Positions 1 to 8,840 of a DNA stretch of 39,819 bases are shown piece by piece; positions within the stretch are counted from its first letter, which is position 1; each line of letters starts with the position of its first letter. The position numbers and the translations under genes are program-made. The notes beneath the pieces are model-generated. The model saw only the letters and a program-made list of their open reading frames with translations. It searched no databases and had not been told where the DNA came from. Source of the DNA: Actinomycetes bacterium (GTDB taxonomy: Bacteria > Actinomycetota > Acidimicrobiia > Acidimicrobiales > Ilumatobacteraceae); NCBI GenBank assembly GCA_027491335.1, contig JAIXWJ010000040.1, forward strand, positions 1-39,819, given 5' to 3'.

Positions 1-581
1 ACGATTTCGACGGCGTCCCACAGGCGCAACGCTTCGGCTCCGCGCGGGATGCGCGAGATCACCGGACCGAAGAACGACCCTTCGTCGGGTGCCCCGGGAT
101 GAAACGTGAGAATCGGAGTACCAACGTCACGGCCCGTGCGTTCCAAAGCCAGTTCGGTGTCGGCCGAGATCACCGCGTCCATCGACTCGTCGAAGGCGGC
201 ATCGATGAACGCCGCGTTCAAGCCCGCGATCGACAACACCTCGCCCACGAATGACTCGGTGCTGGCGGCGAAGTCGTCACGACGCCTCTTGTTGTGACCC
301 TCGGTGCCGATGGTCGCGTAGAAACGCCCGACCGCCTCGTTGCCGAGTTCGGCGTCGATGCGCGCGGCCACACGCAGGGCCTCGTGACCCATGGCGTGCC
401 AACGCTTGTACTGATCCGTGTACCAGTCGGCGGTGTTGGCGCCGTTCAACAGCTTCAACGAGATGAAGCGCCAGCGCACGTCGTACGAGCGTTGCGACCT
501 CACTTCTTCCACCCAACGCGACGTGATCCAAGCCCACGGGCACACCGGGTCGAAGAAGAACTCGAGGTCGGGTTTGCTCAT
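1..581 (-). CDS. DsbA-family thioredoxin-fold protein, Rv2466c-like (3' end outside window)
   Basis: The minus-strand frame starts with ATG at 579-581 and runs off the left edge after about 193 codons. Near the N-terminus it reads FFFDPVCPWAWITSRW, and near the end FFGPVISRIPRG followed by a LWDAVE-type segment. Both patterns fit the actinobacterial Rv2466c family (DsbA-like fold with a helical insert), whose mycobacterial member is a mycothiol-dependent reductase. Position 2 of the CxxC-like site is Ala (CPWA), so only the nucleophilic cysteine remains; I recall this variant in other actinobacterial relatives. A monothiol mechanism with mycothiol is inferred. The start overlaps the infB stop by 4 bases (ATGA), which implies translational coupling. 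The substrate is unknown. Confidence 0.85.
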   Translation of the reverse strand, partial: MSKPDLEFFFDPVCPWAWITSRWVEEVRSQRSYDVRWRFISLKLLNGANTADWYTDQYKRWHAMGHEALRVAARIDAELGNEAVGRFYATIGTEGHNKRRRDDFAASTESFVGEVLSIAGLNAAFIDAAFDESMDAVISADTELALERTGRDVGTPILTFHPGAPDEGSFFGPVISRIPRGAEALRLWDAVEI

Positions 582-3445
582 GTGCGTACGACGAGCTTCT
601 CTTCGAACGTTTCGATGAGGTCGCCCTGCTTCAGGTCCTGGAAGTCGGACAGGCCGATACCGCATTCGAAGCCCTCGCGGACCTCGCGGACGTCGTCCTT
701 GAATCGACGCAACGACGTGATGGCGCCCTTCCAGATGATGACTCCCTCGCGGAGGAATCGCACCTTGGTGCCACGCGTGATCTGACCCGAGCGCACGTAG
801 CAACCGGCGATGGCGCCGATCTTGGGCACACGGAAGACCTCGCGCACCTCGGCTTCGCCGGTGACGACTTCCTCGAACTCGGGGGCGAGCATGCCGACCA
901 TGGCGCTCTCGATGTCCTCGAGGAGCTTGTAGATGATTTCGTAGGTGCGAATCTCCACGTGCTCGGCCTCGGCGATTTCTCGCGCCTTGCGGTCGGGACG
1001 AACGTTGAAACCGATGATGGTGGCATTCGTCGCCGCGGCCAGGCTGATGTCGTTCTCCGTGACTCCACCGACGGCGCGGTGCACGAAGGCCAACTTCACC
1101 TCGTCGCGCTCCAGACGCTTCAGGCTCTCGGTGACGGCTTCGAGCGAACCCTGCACGTCGGCCTTCAGCACCAGGTTCAAGGTGGCCACTTCGCCCGCCT
1201 GAATCTGGGAGAACACGTCCTCCAACTTCACGCCGCGCTGAACGCGCGCGTCGCCGCGCTGGGCCTTGGCCCGCAAACGCTGTTCGCGAGCCTCACCCAC
1301 CGTGCGGGCGGTCTTCTCGTCGGGTGCCACGCGGAACTCGTCACCGGCGTGCGGCACGCTCGACAATCCGAGCACCTGCACCGGCGTCGACGGTCCGGCT
1401 TCCTTGATCTGCTTGCCCTTGTCGTCGATCATGGCGCGCACGCGACCCCACGCTCCACCGGCGACGATGGGGTCACCCACCTTGAGGGTGCCCTTGTCGA
1501 CGAGGATGGTGGCCACCGGACCACGGCCGGTGTCGAGGTTGGCTTCCAACACCACGCCCTTGGCGCGACCCGTCGGATTCGCCGTGAGTTCTTCGACCTC
1601 GGCCACCAACGTCAGCTGTTCGATGAGATCGTCGACGCCCAGGTTCTGCTGGGCCGACATCTCGACGCAGATGGTGTCGCCACCCCAGGACTCGGGAACG
1701 AGTTCCTGCTCGGCCAACTGCGCCAACACGCGCTGCACGTCGGCGTTCTCCTTGTCGATCTTGTTGATGGCCACGACCATGGGCACGCCAGCGGCGCGAG
1801 CATGGCTGATGGCCTCCACCGTCTGGGGCATGACGCCGTCGTCGGCGGCCACCATCAACACGACGATGTCGGTGACCTGAGCACCGCGGGCGCGCATTTG
1901 CGTGAACGCCGCGTGACCCGGGGTGTCGATGAAGGTGACCTTCTTGCCGTTCTGGTCCACCTGATACGCACCGATGTGCTGGGTGATGCCACCGGCTTCT
2001 CCGGACACCACGTTCGCGTTGCGGATCTTGTCGAGCAAGGTGGTCTTACCGTGGTCGACGTGACCCATGACGGTGATCACCGGCGGACGCGAGGCCTGAG
2101 CCTCCTCGTCGTCGTCATCGCTGTCATCGAACAACGCCTGCAGTTCCAGCTCTTCTTGCTGACCCGGCTCGACCAACAACAGTTCGGCGCCGATCTCGAG
2201 CGCGAACAGTTCCATCTGCTCGTCGGTGAGGGTCATGGTGGCGGTCACCATTTCGCCGTTCTTCATGAGGAACAGCACCACGTCGGCCGCGGTGCGGTTC
2301 AGACGCGGAGCGAACTCCTGGGCCGACACACCACGCTCGACGACGATGGTGCCCTCGGGCACCGGCGCGCCGGTGGCGCTGTAGCTCTGCATCGAGGGCT
2401 GCAGCTCTTCCTCACCACGACGGCGACGACGACCACCACTGCGCGGCGCACGACGGCCACCGCTCGGACGAGCTCCTCCACCGGGACGTCCGCCACCGGG
2501 ACCACCACCGGGTCGACCGGCACCGGGACCACCGGGACCACCGCCGGGGCGCGGACCGCCGAAGGCACCAGGTGCCCCGCCGGGACGCGGACCACCGGGA
2601 CGCGGACCACCGAAACCACCCGGACGCGGAGCGCCGGTGCGCGGGCCGCCATAGCCGGCGCCACTGGGGCGCGAGCCGGGGGGCGGTGCGGTGCGCGGAC
2701 CACCCGGAGGCGGAGGAACCGGACGACCCGAAGCCGACATCGGACGACCGGGCGGGGGCGGGGGAACCGGACGACCCGACGGCGACAAGGGGCGCGGCGG
2801 TGCGGGCGGGGCCGGGCGAGCGGGCGGGGCTGCCGGAGCGCCAGATGCGGCCGGAGCCGACGGAGCGGCGGGGGCGGCCGGCGGACGACCAGCATCAGTG
2901 CGAGCCGTGTCGGGGCGCGCGGGCGGAGCCGAGGGAGCCGCCGGACGCGGCATCTCCTTGGTGGCATCACGACCCGAGATCACGCGACTGGACTTCACGG
3001 CCGCGGCGGGTGCTGCCGGATCGGTTGCCGACACCTCTGCGGGAGCGGGTGCCTCGACCACGGGAGCCGGGGCCGACGACGTTTCTTGCACCGGGGCCGC
3101 AGTCGGGGCGGGGGCCGCGGTCGGGGCGGCCGGAGCCGGGGTTCCCTCGGTCGCCGTCGACTCGTCGGAACTCGCCGCGTCATCGCCGGACTTCTTCGCC
3201 GCGGCCTTGCCGGTGGCGGCGGCCTTCTTGGGAGCCTTGACCGGCTTCACCTCTTCGGGCTGAACATCACGAACCAGGCCCTGAGCCTTGGCCTTGCGCT
3301 CGAGCAACGGAACGAAGGCATCGGCCAGAGTCGACTGATGCGTCTTGGCGGCAACTCCCTCCGCCTTGCAGAGGTCCAGCATCTCGGTATTGGTCATACC
3401 GAGCTTCTTGGCGAGTTCGCTTACTTTGATCTTGGCTGTTGCCAC
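578..3445 (-). CDS. infB: Translation initiation factor IF-2
   Basis: This is the GTPase that places initiator tRNA on the 30S subunit and promotes subunit joining. The 955-residue product starts with GTG. An N-terminal IF2_N helix region ([17 protein letters not shown]) is followed by a long low-complexity linker at about residues 60-345, rich in Ala/Pro and then in Gly-Pro-Arg runs. A conserved core follows: G1 GHVDHGKT near residue 460, G3 DTPGH near 505, G4 NKID near 562, then the beta-barrel and fMet-tRNA-binding C domains. The linker makes it longer than typical Gram-positive IF-2. It is the fourth gene of rimP-nusA-ylxR-infB, and its stop overlaps the next start by 4 bases. Identification is secure. 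Confidence 0.98.
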   Translation of the reverse strand: MATAKIKVSELAKKLGMTNTEMLDLCKAEGVAAKTHQSTLADAFVPLLERKAKAQGLVRDVQPEEVKPVKAPKKAAATGKAAAKKSGDDAASSDESTATEGTPAPAAPTAAPAPTAAPVQETSSAPAPVVEAPAPAEVSATDPAAPAAAVKSSRVISGRDATKEMPRPAAPSAPPARPDTARTDAGRPPAAPAAPSAPAASGAPAAPPARPAPPAPPRPLSPSGRPVPPPPPGRPMSASGRPVPPPPGGPRTAPPPGSRPSGAGYGGPRTGAPRPGGFGGPRPGGPRPGGAPGAFGGPRPGGGPGGPGAGRPGGGPGGGRPGGGARPSGGRRAPRSGGRRRRRGEEELQPSMQSYSATGAPVPEGTIVVERGVSAQEFAPRLNRTAADVVLFLMKNGEMVTATMTLTDEQMELFALEIGAELLLVEPGQQEELELQALFDDSDDDDEEAQASRPPVITVMGHVDHGKTTLLDKIRNANVVSGEAGGITQHIGAYQVDQNGKKVTFIDTPGHAAFTQMRARGAQVTDIVVLMVAADDGVMPQTVEAISHARAAGVPMVVAINKIDKENADVQRVLAQLAEQELVPESWGGDTICVEMSAQQNLGVDDLIEQLTLVAEVEELTANPTGRAKGVVLEANLDTGRGPVATILVDKGTLKVGDPIVAGGAWGRVRAMIDDKGKQIKEAGPSTPVQVLGLSSVPHAGDEFRVAPDEKTARTVGEAREQRLRAKAQRGDARVQRGVKLEDVFSQIQAGEVATLNLVLKADVQGSLEAVTESLKRLERDEVKLAFVHRAVGGVTENDISLAAATNATIIGFNVRPDRKAREIAEAEHVEIRTYEIIYKLLEDIESAMVGMLAPEFEEVVTGEAEVREVFRVPKIGAIAGCYVRSGQITRGTKVRFLREGVIIWKGAITSLRRFKDDVREVREGFECGIGLSDFQDLKQGDLIETFEEKLVVRT

Positions 3446-3497
3446 GCGACGTTCAGTCCTTCGTTGCTCTGTGGTCGGGCGAACCCGACACGGTTGA

Positions 3498-3752
3498 TTA
3501 CTTTGCCATGGTTAGGCGGTTCCTGAGATTGGTGTTCTTGTTGCTCGATCGCGACGCGAAGGCCCGATCGAATCCTCGAGTCGAGAACGCTTTGTCGAGG
3601 CAAACGCTCGAGTTCGTGCAGATCCACGCTCCCCGACCGGCGTCGGTTCGCGAGGCGCGCACCACGCCCGCATCGTCGCGCACGTAACGCGAGAGGGTCG
3701 ACTGTTCCCGACGGGAACGGCAACCCACGCACGTGCGAATCGGAGCGGACAT
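3498..3752 (-). CDS. rnpM: YlxR/RnpM family RNA-binding protein
   Basis: This 84-residue protein starts MSAPIRTCVGCRSRREQ and carries the DUF448/YlxR signature: R-x-C-x-x-C near the N-terminus, then GRGAWIC and a downstream CLDKAFSTRGFDRAF segment. The family fold binds RNA, and Bacillus YlxR (RnpM) modulates RNase P; the role here is inferred from the family. I chose the ATG at 3750-3752, two bases after the nusA stop, over a longer in-frame upstream start because homology begins at the RTCVGC motif and the upstream extension would lie inside nusA. It sits between nusA and infB, the standard bacterial position. Confidence 0.93.
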   Translation of the reverse strand: MSAPIRTCVGCRSRREQSTLSRYVRDDAGVVRASRTDAGRGAWICTNSSVCLDKAFSTRGFDRAFASRSSNKNTNLRNRLTMAK

Positions 3753-3754
3753 GA

Positions 3755-4900
3755 TCAGGCGTTCGCCTCTCCGCTGTCCGCGGCCGGCTGGGACGACATG
3801 CGCTCGTACTCCTGAAGGCTCATGACCGATCCATCCGCGGCGTGCCATTCCTGCTCACCGGTCTCGGGGTTGACCTTCCATTCGCCATCGGCGAATCCGT
3901 CCTCGAAGATGCCGTTGAGCTCGTTCTGATACTGCGTCTCGCTCTTGATATCGATGCGCACACCGGCCAAACGCGACGCCAAACGGGCGTTCTGGCCTTC
4001 CTTGCCGATGGCCAAGCTGAGTTGGAAATCGGGAACGATGACGTCGGCCTGGGTGCGGTCCTCGCTGAGACGAACCTCGGTGACCTTGGCCGGCGACAGG
4101 GCCTTGGCGATGAAGTCGGCCAGGTCCTCGCTGAAGGGGATGATGTCGATCTTTTCCTGATTCAGCTCGTTCACGACCATGCGCACGCGTCCACCACGCG
4201 CACCCACGCAGGCGCCCACCGGATCGACGTTGCTGTCGTTGCTGTGCACGGCGATCTTGGTGCGGTGACCGGGCTCGCGCGAGCAGGCCTTGATCTCGAC
4301 GACGCCGTCGGCGATCTCGGGAACTTCCAGTTCGAACAGACGCTTCACCAAACCGGGGTGCGTGCGGCTGACCACGATCTGCGGTCCGCGCTCGGAGCGG
4401 CGCACCTCGACGATGTAGGCCTTCACGCGCGTGCCGGGGTTGGCGCGCTCGTAGGGAACCTGCTCGCTCTGGGGCATGAGCGCCTCGACCTTGCCCAGGT
4501 CCAACAACGCGTAGCGGTGATCGTTCTGCTGCACGATGCCGGTGACGATGTCGCCCTCGCGGTTCGCGTATTCCTCGAACTTGCGGTCGCGCTCGGCCTC
4601 GCGGATGCGCTGGCCCATCACCTGACGGAAGGTCTGGGCGGCGATGCGACCGAGTTCGTTCTTGCTCGGCGTGTCGTCGCGCTCGTTGACCCAGTTGCCG
4701 TCCTCGTCAATGTCGAAGGCCTTGAAGCTCATCTCCAACGTGTCGGGGTTCAGATTCACTTCGACCTCTTCGGCCGCGCCGGGGCGCTTCTTGTAGGCCG
4801 TCGCCAATGCGTCGACCAGCACCTGCAAGAGGGTGTCTTCGGAGATGTTCTTCTCCGCCGCAAGCAGCTTGATGGCTTCTTTCATGTCGAGATTGCTCAT
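3755..4900 (-). CDS. nusA: Transcription termination/antitermination factor NusA
   Basis: NusA binds RNA polymerase and nascent RNA and affects pausing, termination and antitermination. The 381-residue product contains, in order, an N-terminal RNAP-binding domain (about 1-125), an S1 domain (GDIVTGIVQQNDHRYALLDLG, about 130-200), and two KH domains including GACVGARGGRVRMVVNEL and SLAIGKEGQNARLASRLAG. There are no C-terminal acidic repeats of the E. coli type, as is usual in actinobacteria. The start overlaps the rimP stop by 4 bases. NusA autoregulates its operon leader in E. coli, which is relevant to the hairpin at 5689-5716. Confidence 0.98.
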   Translation of the reverse strand: MSNLDMKEAIKLLAAEKNISEDTLLQVLVDALATAYKKRPGAAEEVEVNLNPDTLEMSFKAFDIDEDGNWVNERDDTPSKNELGRIAAQTFRQVMGQRIREAERDRKFEEYANREGDIVTGIVQQNDHRYALLDLGKVEALMPQSEQVPYERANPGTRVKAYIVEVRRSERGPQIVVSRTHPGLVKRLFELEVPEIADGVVEIKACSREPGHRTKIAVHSNDSNVDPVGACVGARGGRVRMVVNELNQEKIDIIPFSEDLADFIAKALSPAKVTEVRLSEDRTQADVIVPDFQLSLAIGKEGQNARLASRLAGVRIDIKSETQYQNELNGIFEDGFADGEWKVNPETGEQEWHAADGSVMSLQEYERMSSQPAADSGEANA

Positions 4901-5604
4901 GACTCGGAGTGCTCCTGGTCGTCGTGGATGTCTATGTCTTCGAATTCTTCAAGATCTGTGTCGTCGAAATCAGCGTCATCAAAATCTGTCTCGTCGAAAT
5001 CAGCGTCGTTGTCGGCAGACAAGTCTGCCGTGGTCGACGCCGAATCGGCTCCGGACCGAGGTCCCGAACCGGAACTTTTGCCCCGGGCGCCCTTCTTGCC
5101 GCCCGACTTGGCCGATCCGGGCTTGGGCGCGGCCTCCCACACGAACACCGTGCGGGCTCGATCCACCTGATCGAGCGAGATGACCCGCTCGTCACCCGTC
5201 TCCGTGCGCACGGTGAAGTCGGTCTCCGACGCCGCCACCAACACACCCGAGATTCGGCGTTCGCCGTTCACCACGTTGGTGAGTCGAACGGCCACCTGCT
5301 TGCCGATCTCGCGCTGAAAGTGACGGGGCAGACGCAAGTTGCGCTCCAGACCCGGACTGGATACCTCGAGGGTGTACTGACCGGGAATCGGATCGGCGTG
5401 ATCCAGATCGCGTGAAATCAGCCGAGTGGCCCGCGCCAACTGGTCGACGTCCACTCCACCGGGCGATCCCGGAGGCGTGTCGATGGTGACCTTCACGGTG
5501 CCACCGGCGTATTCGAGGTCGTACAGCTCGAGACCGAGGTCGGCGAGAATGGGAAGGGCGAGCTGGCGCACGCTCTCGGTGATGCTGTTGTCGGTGGCGC
5601 CCAT
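4897..5604 (-). CDS. rimP: Ribosome maturation factor RimP with acidic repeat tail
   Basis: RimP assists 30S subunit maturation. Residues 1-160 fit the family: LALPILADLGLELYDLEYAGG at the N-terminus, a central VDVDQLARATRLISRDLD segment, the VSSPGLERNLR motif, and a C-terminal SH3-like part. Residues 165-235 are an added basic-then-acidic low-complexity tail that includes four DxDFD-like pentads, making the 235-residue protein longer than the usual 150-180. The ATG at 5602-5604 follows a good Shine-Dalgarno (GGGAGAG). It is the first gene of the operon, with 187 bases to the divergent proS start. Core function is secure; the tail's role is unknown. Confidence 0.95.
   Translation of the reverse strand: MGATDNSITESVRQLALPILADLGLELYDLEYAGGTVKVTIDTPPGSPGGVDVDQLARATRLISRDLDHADPIPGQYTLEVSSPGLERNLRLPRHFQREIGKQVAVRLTNVVNGERRISGVLVAASETDFTVRTETGDERVISLDQVDRARTVFVWEAAPKPGSAKSGGKKGARGKSSGSGPRSGADSASTTADLSADNDADFDETDFDDADFDDTDLEEFEDIDIHDDQEHSES
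4948..5007 (-). repeat. Acidic pentapeptide repeats in the RimP tail
   Basis: Residues 200-219 of RimP read as four consecutive pentads: DADFD, ETDFD, DADFD, DTDLE. At the DNA level this is a 30-base period with strong similarity between copies (shared core TCGTCGAAATCAGCGTC on the plus strand). The pattern suggests replication slippage or selection for an acidic, aromatic-spaced tail. Confidence 0.85.
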
Positions 5605-5638
5605 GTCGTTCTCTCCCTTCTCCCGCTATCTCTCTCGT

Positions 5639-5666
5639 GTTGCCTCGCTCGAGTTGTCTCGCTCGA
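5639..5666. repeat. Two tandem 14-bp units in the rimP leader
   Basis: GTTGCCTCGCTCGA is followed directly by GTTGTCTCGCTCGA, with one mismatch. The unit carries the self-complementary CTCGAG when read into the next copy. It lies in the 5' untranslated region of rimP between the terminator-like hairpin and the Shine-Dalgarno. No function can be assigned; the RNA copies could pair through CUCGAG. Confidence 0.75.
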
Positions 5667-5688
5667 GTTCACTTCGACCCGAGTGATT

Positions 5689-5716
5689 AAAAAAGACGTG
5701 AGCTTTCGCTCACGCC
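5689..5716 (-). terminator. Intrinsic terminator / probable attenuator in the rimP-nusA-infB leader
   Basis: On the minus strand the sequence forms GGCGTGAGC, loop GAAA, GCTCACGTC, then six T residues. This is a 9-bp stem with one G-U wobble, closed by a GNRA tetraloop, with a U6 tail. It points toward rimP, about 85 bases upstream of its start, and no minus-strand gene lies immediately upstream for it to terminate because proS is divergent. A smaller stem (CCGCC-GTCA-GGCGG on the minus strand) precedes it by about 15 bases. Read on the plus strand the stem has an A-C mismatch and only three T residues, so the orientation is clear. Attenuation of the nusA operon is an inference. Confidence 0.85.
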
Positions 5717-5778
5717 TTTCCGACCCGCCTGACGGCGGAAACCCTCTCAAGACCCCCTGAATGATACAGGTTCCCAAC

Positions 5779-5784
5779 TAACCT
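5779..5784 (+). promoter_or_regulatory. -10 box TAACCT of proS (leaderless)
   Basis: TAACCT ends 7 bases before the proS ATG, so transcription would begin at or next to the A of the start codon. There is no Shine-Dalgarno upstream; CCTCC lies there on this strand, the reverse of one. No convincing -35 box is visible. Confidence 0.6.
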
Positions 5785-5791
5785 CCATCCA

Positions 5792-7585
5792 ATGTTGAGG
5801 TTGTCCAGCCTGTTCGTGCGAACCCTGCGGGAGAACCCGTCCGATGCCGAGGTCCCGAGCCACCAGTTGATGCTGCGCGCCGGCTACATCCGTCGGGCCG
5901 CCCCCGGTGGGTTCACCTGGTTGCCCCTGGGCTGGAACGTCTACCGCAACGTCGAACGTGTGGTCCGCGAGGAAATGGACGCCGCGGGCTTCCAGGAGGT
6001 CCACTTCCCCGCCCTGCTCCCCCGCGAGCCCTATGAAGCCACCAATCGCTGGTCCGAGTACGGACCGAACCTGTTTCGGCTCCAGGATCGACGAGGAGTC
6101 GATTATCTCCTCGGCCCCACGCACGAGGAGATGTTCACCCTGCTGGTGAAGGACCTGTACAGCAGCTACAAGGACCTTCCTCTCGTGATCTACCAGATCC
6201 AGACCAAGTACCGCGACGAGGCTCGCCCCCGTGCCGGCCTGTTGCGCGGCCGCGAGTTCGTCATGAAGGACAGCTACAGCTTCGACATCGACGATGCGGG
6301 CCTGGCCAAGAGTTACGAGGACCATCGTGCGGCGTACATCCGCACCTTCGAGCGCCTCGGATTGCCCTTCGTCATCGTGTCGGCCATGTCGGGTGCCATG
6401 GGTGGCTCCAAGAGCGAGGAGTTCCTGGCTCCCCTCGAAGCGGGCGAGGACACCTTCGTGCGGTGCGCTTGCGGGTACGCCGCCAACACCGAAGCGGTGC
6501 ACGTTCCGGCGCCCGCCGCGGCCCCCATCGATGGTGCCCCCGCGGCCCGGGTGGTCGACACCCCGGGGACGCCGACCATCGCCACGTTGGTGGACCTGTT
6601 GAACGACCGCGCGGATCTGCGTCGGGCCGATCGAGCATGGAACGCCGGCGACACCTTGAAGAACGTCATCGTGATGTTGCGTCACCCCGATGGCCGTCGC
6701 GAACCACTGGCCATCGGATTGCCGGGTGATCGCGAGGTCGACATGAAGCGCCTCGAGGCTCAGGTGGGCCCGGCCGAACCGGAAGCGTTCACCGAAGCCG
6801 ACTTCGCGGCGCATCCAACCTTGGTGAAGGGCTACATCGGACCCGACGTGCTGGGTGCTTCGTCGTCGTCGGGCATTCGTTATCTGGTGGATCCACGCGT
6901 CGTGTCCGGATCACGATGGGTGACGGGCGCCAACGCGGCCGGCAACCACGTCGTCGACCTCACGTGCGGTCGCGACTTCACACCCGATGGCACCATCGAA
7001 GCGGCCGAGGTCGTGGCCGGCGATCCGTGTCCGGCGTGTGCCGAGCGCGCAGCGAACGGAACGCTCGAGATGGCGCGCGGCATCGAGATCGGCCACATCT
7101 TCCAGCTCGGACGCAAGTACGCCGAGGCCCTCGACCTGACCGTGCTCGACCAGAACGGCAAGCAGGTCGTCGTGACCATGGGCAGTTACGGCATCGGTGT
7201 GTCTCGCGCCGTGGCCGCCATCGCCGAGGCCACCGCCGACGACATGGGACTCTGTTGGCCACGCGAGGTGGCTCCGGCCGACGTGCACATGGTGATCGCC
7301 AGCAAAGGTGCCGACGACATCGCCGCCGAGGCCGAACGAATGGCGGCCGAACTCGAGTCGCGCGGTGTTCGTGTGTTGCTCGACGATCGCATCACCGTGT
7401 CCCCCGGCGTGAAGTTCAAGGACGCCGAACTCATCGGTGTTCCCACCATCGTGATCGTCGGCAAGGGCTTGGCCGAGGGCGTGATCGAGGTCCGCGACCG
7501 GGCCTCCAACGAGCGACGCAACATCGCCGTGGCCTCGGCCGTCGAGGAATTGGTGGCCGAGTGCAACACGAACACCCGTCGGTGA
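5792..7585 (+). CDS. proS: Prolyl-tRNA synthetase
   Basis: This class II aminoacyl-tRNA synthetase charges tRNA-Pro in the cytoplasm. At 597 residues it has the bacterial ProS layout: a catalytic core starting [18 protein letters not shown], the motif [33 protein letters not shown] (motif 2 region), an inserted editing (INS) domain at about residues 225-390 that clears mischarged Ala-tRNA, motif 3 GSYGIGVSR, and the C-terminal anticodon-binding domain starting near [14 protein letters not shown]. It is divergent from rimP and leaderless by the signal at 5779-5784. manA follows after 19 bases. Identification is secure. Confidence 0.98.
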   Translation: MLRLSSLFVRTLRENPSDAEVPSHQLMLRAGYIRRAAPGGFTWLPLGWNVYRNVERVVREEMDAAGFQEVHFPALLPREPYEATNRWSEYGPNLFRLQDRRGVDYLLGPTHEEMFTLLVKDLYSSYKDLPLVIYQIQTKYRDEARPRAGLLRGREFVMKDSYSFDIDDAGLAKSYEDHRAAYIRTFERLGLPFVIVSAMSGAMGGSKSEEFLAPLEAGEDTFVRCACGYAANTEAVHVPAPAAAPIDGAPAARVVDTPGTPTIATLVDLLNDRADLRRADRAWNAGDTLKNVIVMLRHPDGRREPLAIGLPGDREVDMKRLEAQVGPAEPEAFTEADFAAHPTLVKGYIGPDVLGASSSSGIRYLVDPRVVSGSRWVTGANAAGNHVVDLTCGRDFTPDGTIEAAEVVAGDPCPACAERAANGTLEMARGIEIGHIFQLGRKYAEALDLTVLDQNGKQVVVTMGSYGIGVSRAVAAIAEATADDMGLCWPREVAPADVHMVIASKGADDIAAEAERMAAELESRGVRVLLDDRITVSPGVKFKDAELIGVPTIVIVGKGLAEGVIEVRDRASNERRNIAVASAVEELVAECNTNTRR

Positions 7586-7592
7586 TGAGCGC

Positions 7593-7604
7593 GGTCGATC
7601 GACC
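7593..7604. promoter_or_regulatory. 12-bp palindrome abutting the manA start codon
   Basis: GGTCGATCGACC is a perfect inverted repeat that ends on the base before the manA ATG, in the 19-base gap after the proS stop. No Shine-Dalgarno is present. It could be a protein site or simply chance; a 12-bp palindrome is expected about ten times in a window this size. Confidence 0.35.
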
Positions 7605-8756
7605 ATGAAACTCGTCCGCGGTGTCGTGCAGCATTATTCGTGGGGCGACCCCGCGTCCATCCCCGAGTTGCTCGGCCTCGAAGCGGACGGTCGCCCGTGG
7701 GCCGAACTGTGGTTCGGCACCCACCTCGGCGGACCTGGCAAGGTGATCGACCTCGACGAGACCGGCCAACGCGGGCCGACTCCGACGCTCAGCGACGACA
7801 CCGGCGGACTGTTCTCTCCGCTCACCTCGGTGTCGGGCGAGCTTCCTTTTCTGTTGAAGGTGCTGGCCGCGGCCGAACCCCTCTCGTTGCAAAGTCATCC
7901 GTCGCAGGATCAGGCGCGCATCGGATACGCGCGTGAGAACCGCCTCGACATTCCCATCGGAAACAGCCGTCGCATTTATCGCGATCCCTTCGCCAAGCCC
8001 GAGCTCATCTGCGCCCTCGAGCCGTTCGAGGCGTTGTGCGGTTTTCGTCGCGAGGTGGACTCGATCCGACTGTTGCATTCGATCGGCGGCAGTGCCTCGC
8101 ACCTGGCCCGACTGATCACCGACCACGACCTCGGTCACGCGCTTCGCTATCTCTTCGGAGGAACCGAAGAGATCAGGGTGCTGCAGAACGAGATCATCGA
8201 CTCCTGCCGCGAGCACGATTCGGTCAGCGCGCGTTGGGCGGTGCGACTGGATCACGCGTACCCCGACGACCCCGCGGTCATCGTGACGTTGCTCATGAAT
8301 CACGTGACCCTCGAACGCGGAGAGGCGCTCTATCTCGGACCCGGCAACCTGCACGCGTACTTGCGGGGCACCGGTGTCGAGGTGATGGGGTCGAGCGACA
8401 ACGTCGTGCGTTGCGGCCTCACCAACAAGCACGTCGACGTGAACGAACTTCTGGCCACGGTGGTGCCCGAACCACTCCCCGACCCCATCGTGAGAGCCAC
8501 GCCCGTGGCGCGCACCGGGGCCGGGCGACTGTGGCGCTACGTCACCCCCGAGGCCCCCTTCGCCCTGTGGGTGCACCAGATCGACGGCACCGAGACCATT
8601 CGGGCCCGTACCCGCGAACTGACGCTGTGTGGTGTGGGTTCCACGGATCTGCTGCAGCGCGGCGAGGTGGCGTATCTGTCGCCCGGTGAGGAACTGACCC
8701 TTCGTGGCAAGGCCACGTTGTTCCGCGTCACCGAGTGGACCGACCCGCGGATCTGA
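7605..8756 (+). CDS. manA: Mannose-6-phosphate isomerase, class I
   Basis: This enzyme interconverts mannose 6-phosphate and fructose 6-phosphate and feeds GDP-mannose for glycan and glycolipid synthesis. The 383-residue protein has the type I signature: N-terminal VQHYSWGDP, the zinc-ligand segments LSLQSHPSQDQA and KPELICALEPFEALCGF, and the active-site stretch GNLHAYLRGTGVEVMGSSDNVVRCGLTNKHVD. The cupin-type C-terminus is complete. The start lies 19 bases after proS, so co-transcription is likely. Orientation is opposite to the flanking ispG and rimP blocks. Confidence 0.96.
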   Translation: MKLVRGVVQHYSWGDPASIPELLGLEADGRPWAELWFGTHLGGPGKVIDLDETGQRGPTPTLSDDTGGLFSPLTSVSGELPFLLKVLAAAEPLSLQSHPSQDQARIGYARENRLDIPIGNSRRIYRDPFAKPELICALEPFEALCGFRREVDSIRLLHSIGGSASHLARLITDHDLGHALRYLFGGTEEIRVLQNEIIDSCREHDSVSARWAVRLDHAYPDDPAVIVTLLMNHVTLERGEALYLGPGNLHAYLRGTGVEVMGSSDNVVRCGLTNKHVDVNELLATVVPEPLPDPIVRATPVARTGAGRLWRYVTPEAPFALWVHQIDGTETIRARTRELTLCGVGSTDLLQRGEVAYLSPGEELTLRGKATLFRVTEWTDPRI

Positions 8757-8795
8757 CCCGCAACATTCACCCGCACCATTCACCCGCAACATTCA
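8757..8795. repeat. Three tandem 13-bp units after manA
   Basis: CCCGCAACATTCA, CCCGCACCATTCA and CCCGCAACATTCA follow one another directly, beginning on the base after the manA stop codon, in the gap between convergent manA and ispG. One base differs in the middle copy. No T-run or strong hairpin accompanies it. The remaining 45 bases to ispG contain only a 5-bp stem (8808-8821) with no U-tract. Confidence 0.85.
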
Positions 8796-8840
8796 CTCGC
8801 GGATACAGCCGTGATGACGGCCCGACCAGCGTGGCGTCGG

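Noticed and set aside
2401-2960. GC-rich region of repeated GGNCCN units as a regulatory repeat
   Set aside because: It is the Gly/Pro/Arg-rich linker of IF-2, in frame throughout.
959-3526. Long plus-strand open frame antisense to infB (855 codons)
   Set aside because: It mirrors infB; the product is low-complexity (His/Gly/Thr/Arg-rich) with no family pattern. Such frames are common opposite high-GC genes.
5695-5720. Terminator on the plus strand before proS
   Set aside because: On that strand the stem has an A-C mismatch and only three T residues follow; no plus-strand gene precedes it in the window.
8808-8821. Hairpin GCCGT-GATG-ACGGC as terminator between manA and ispG
   Set aside because: Only five base pairs and no T-run on either side.
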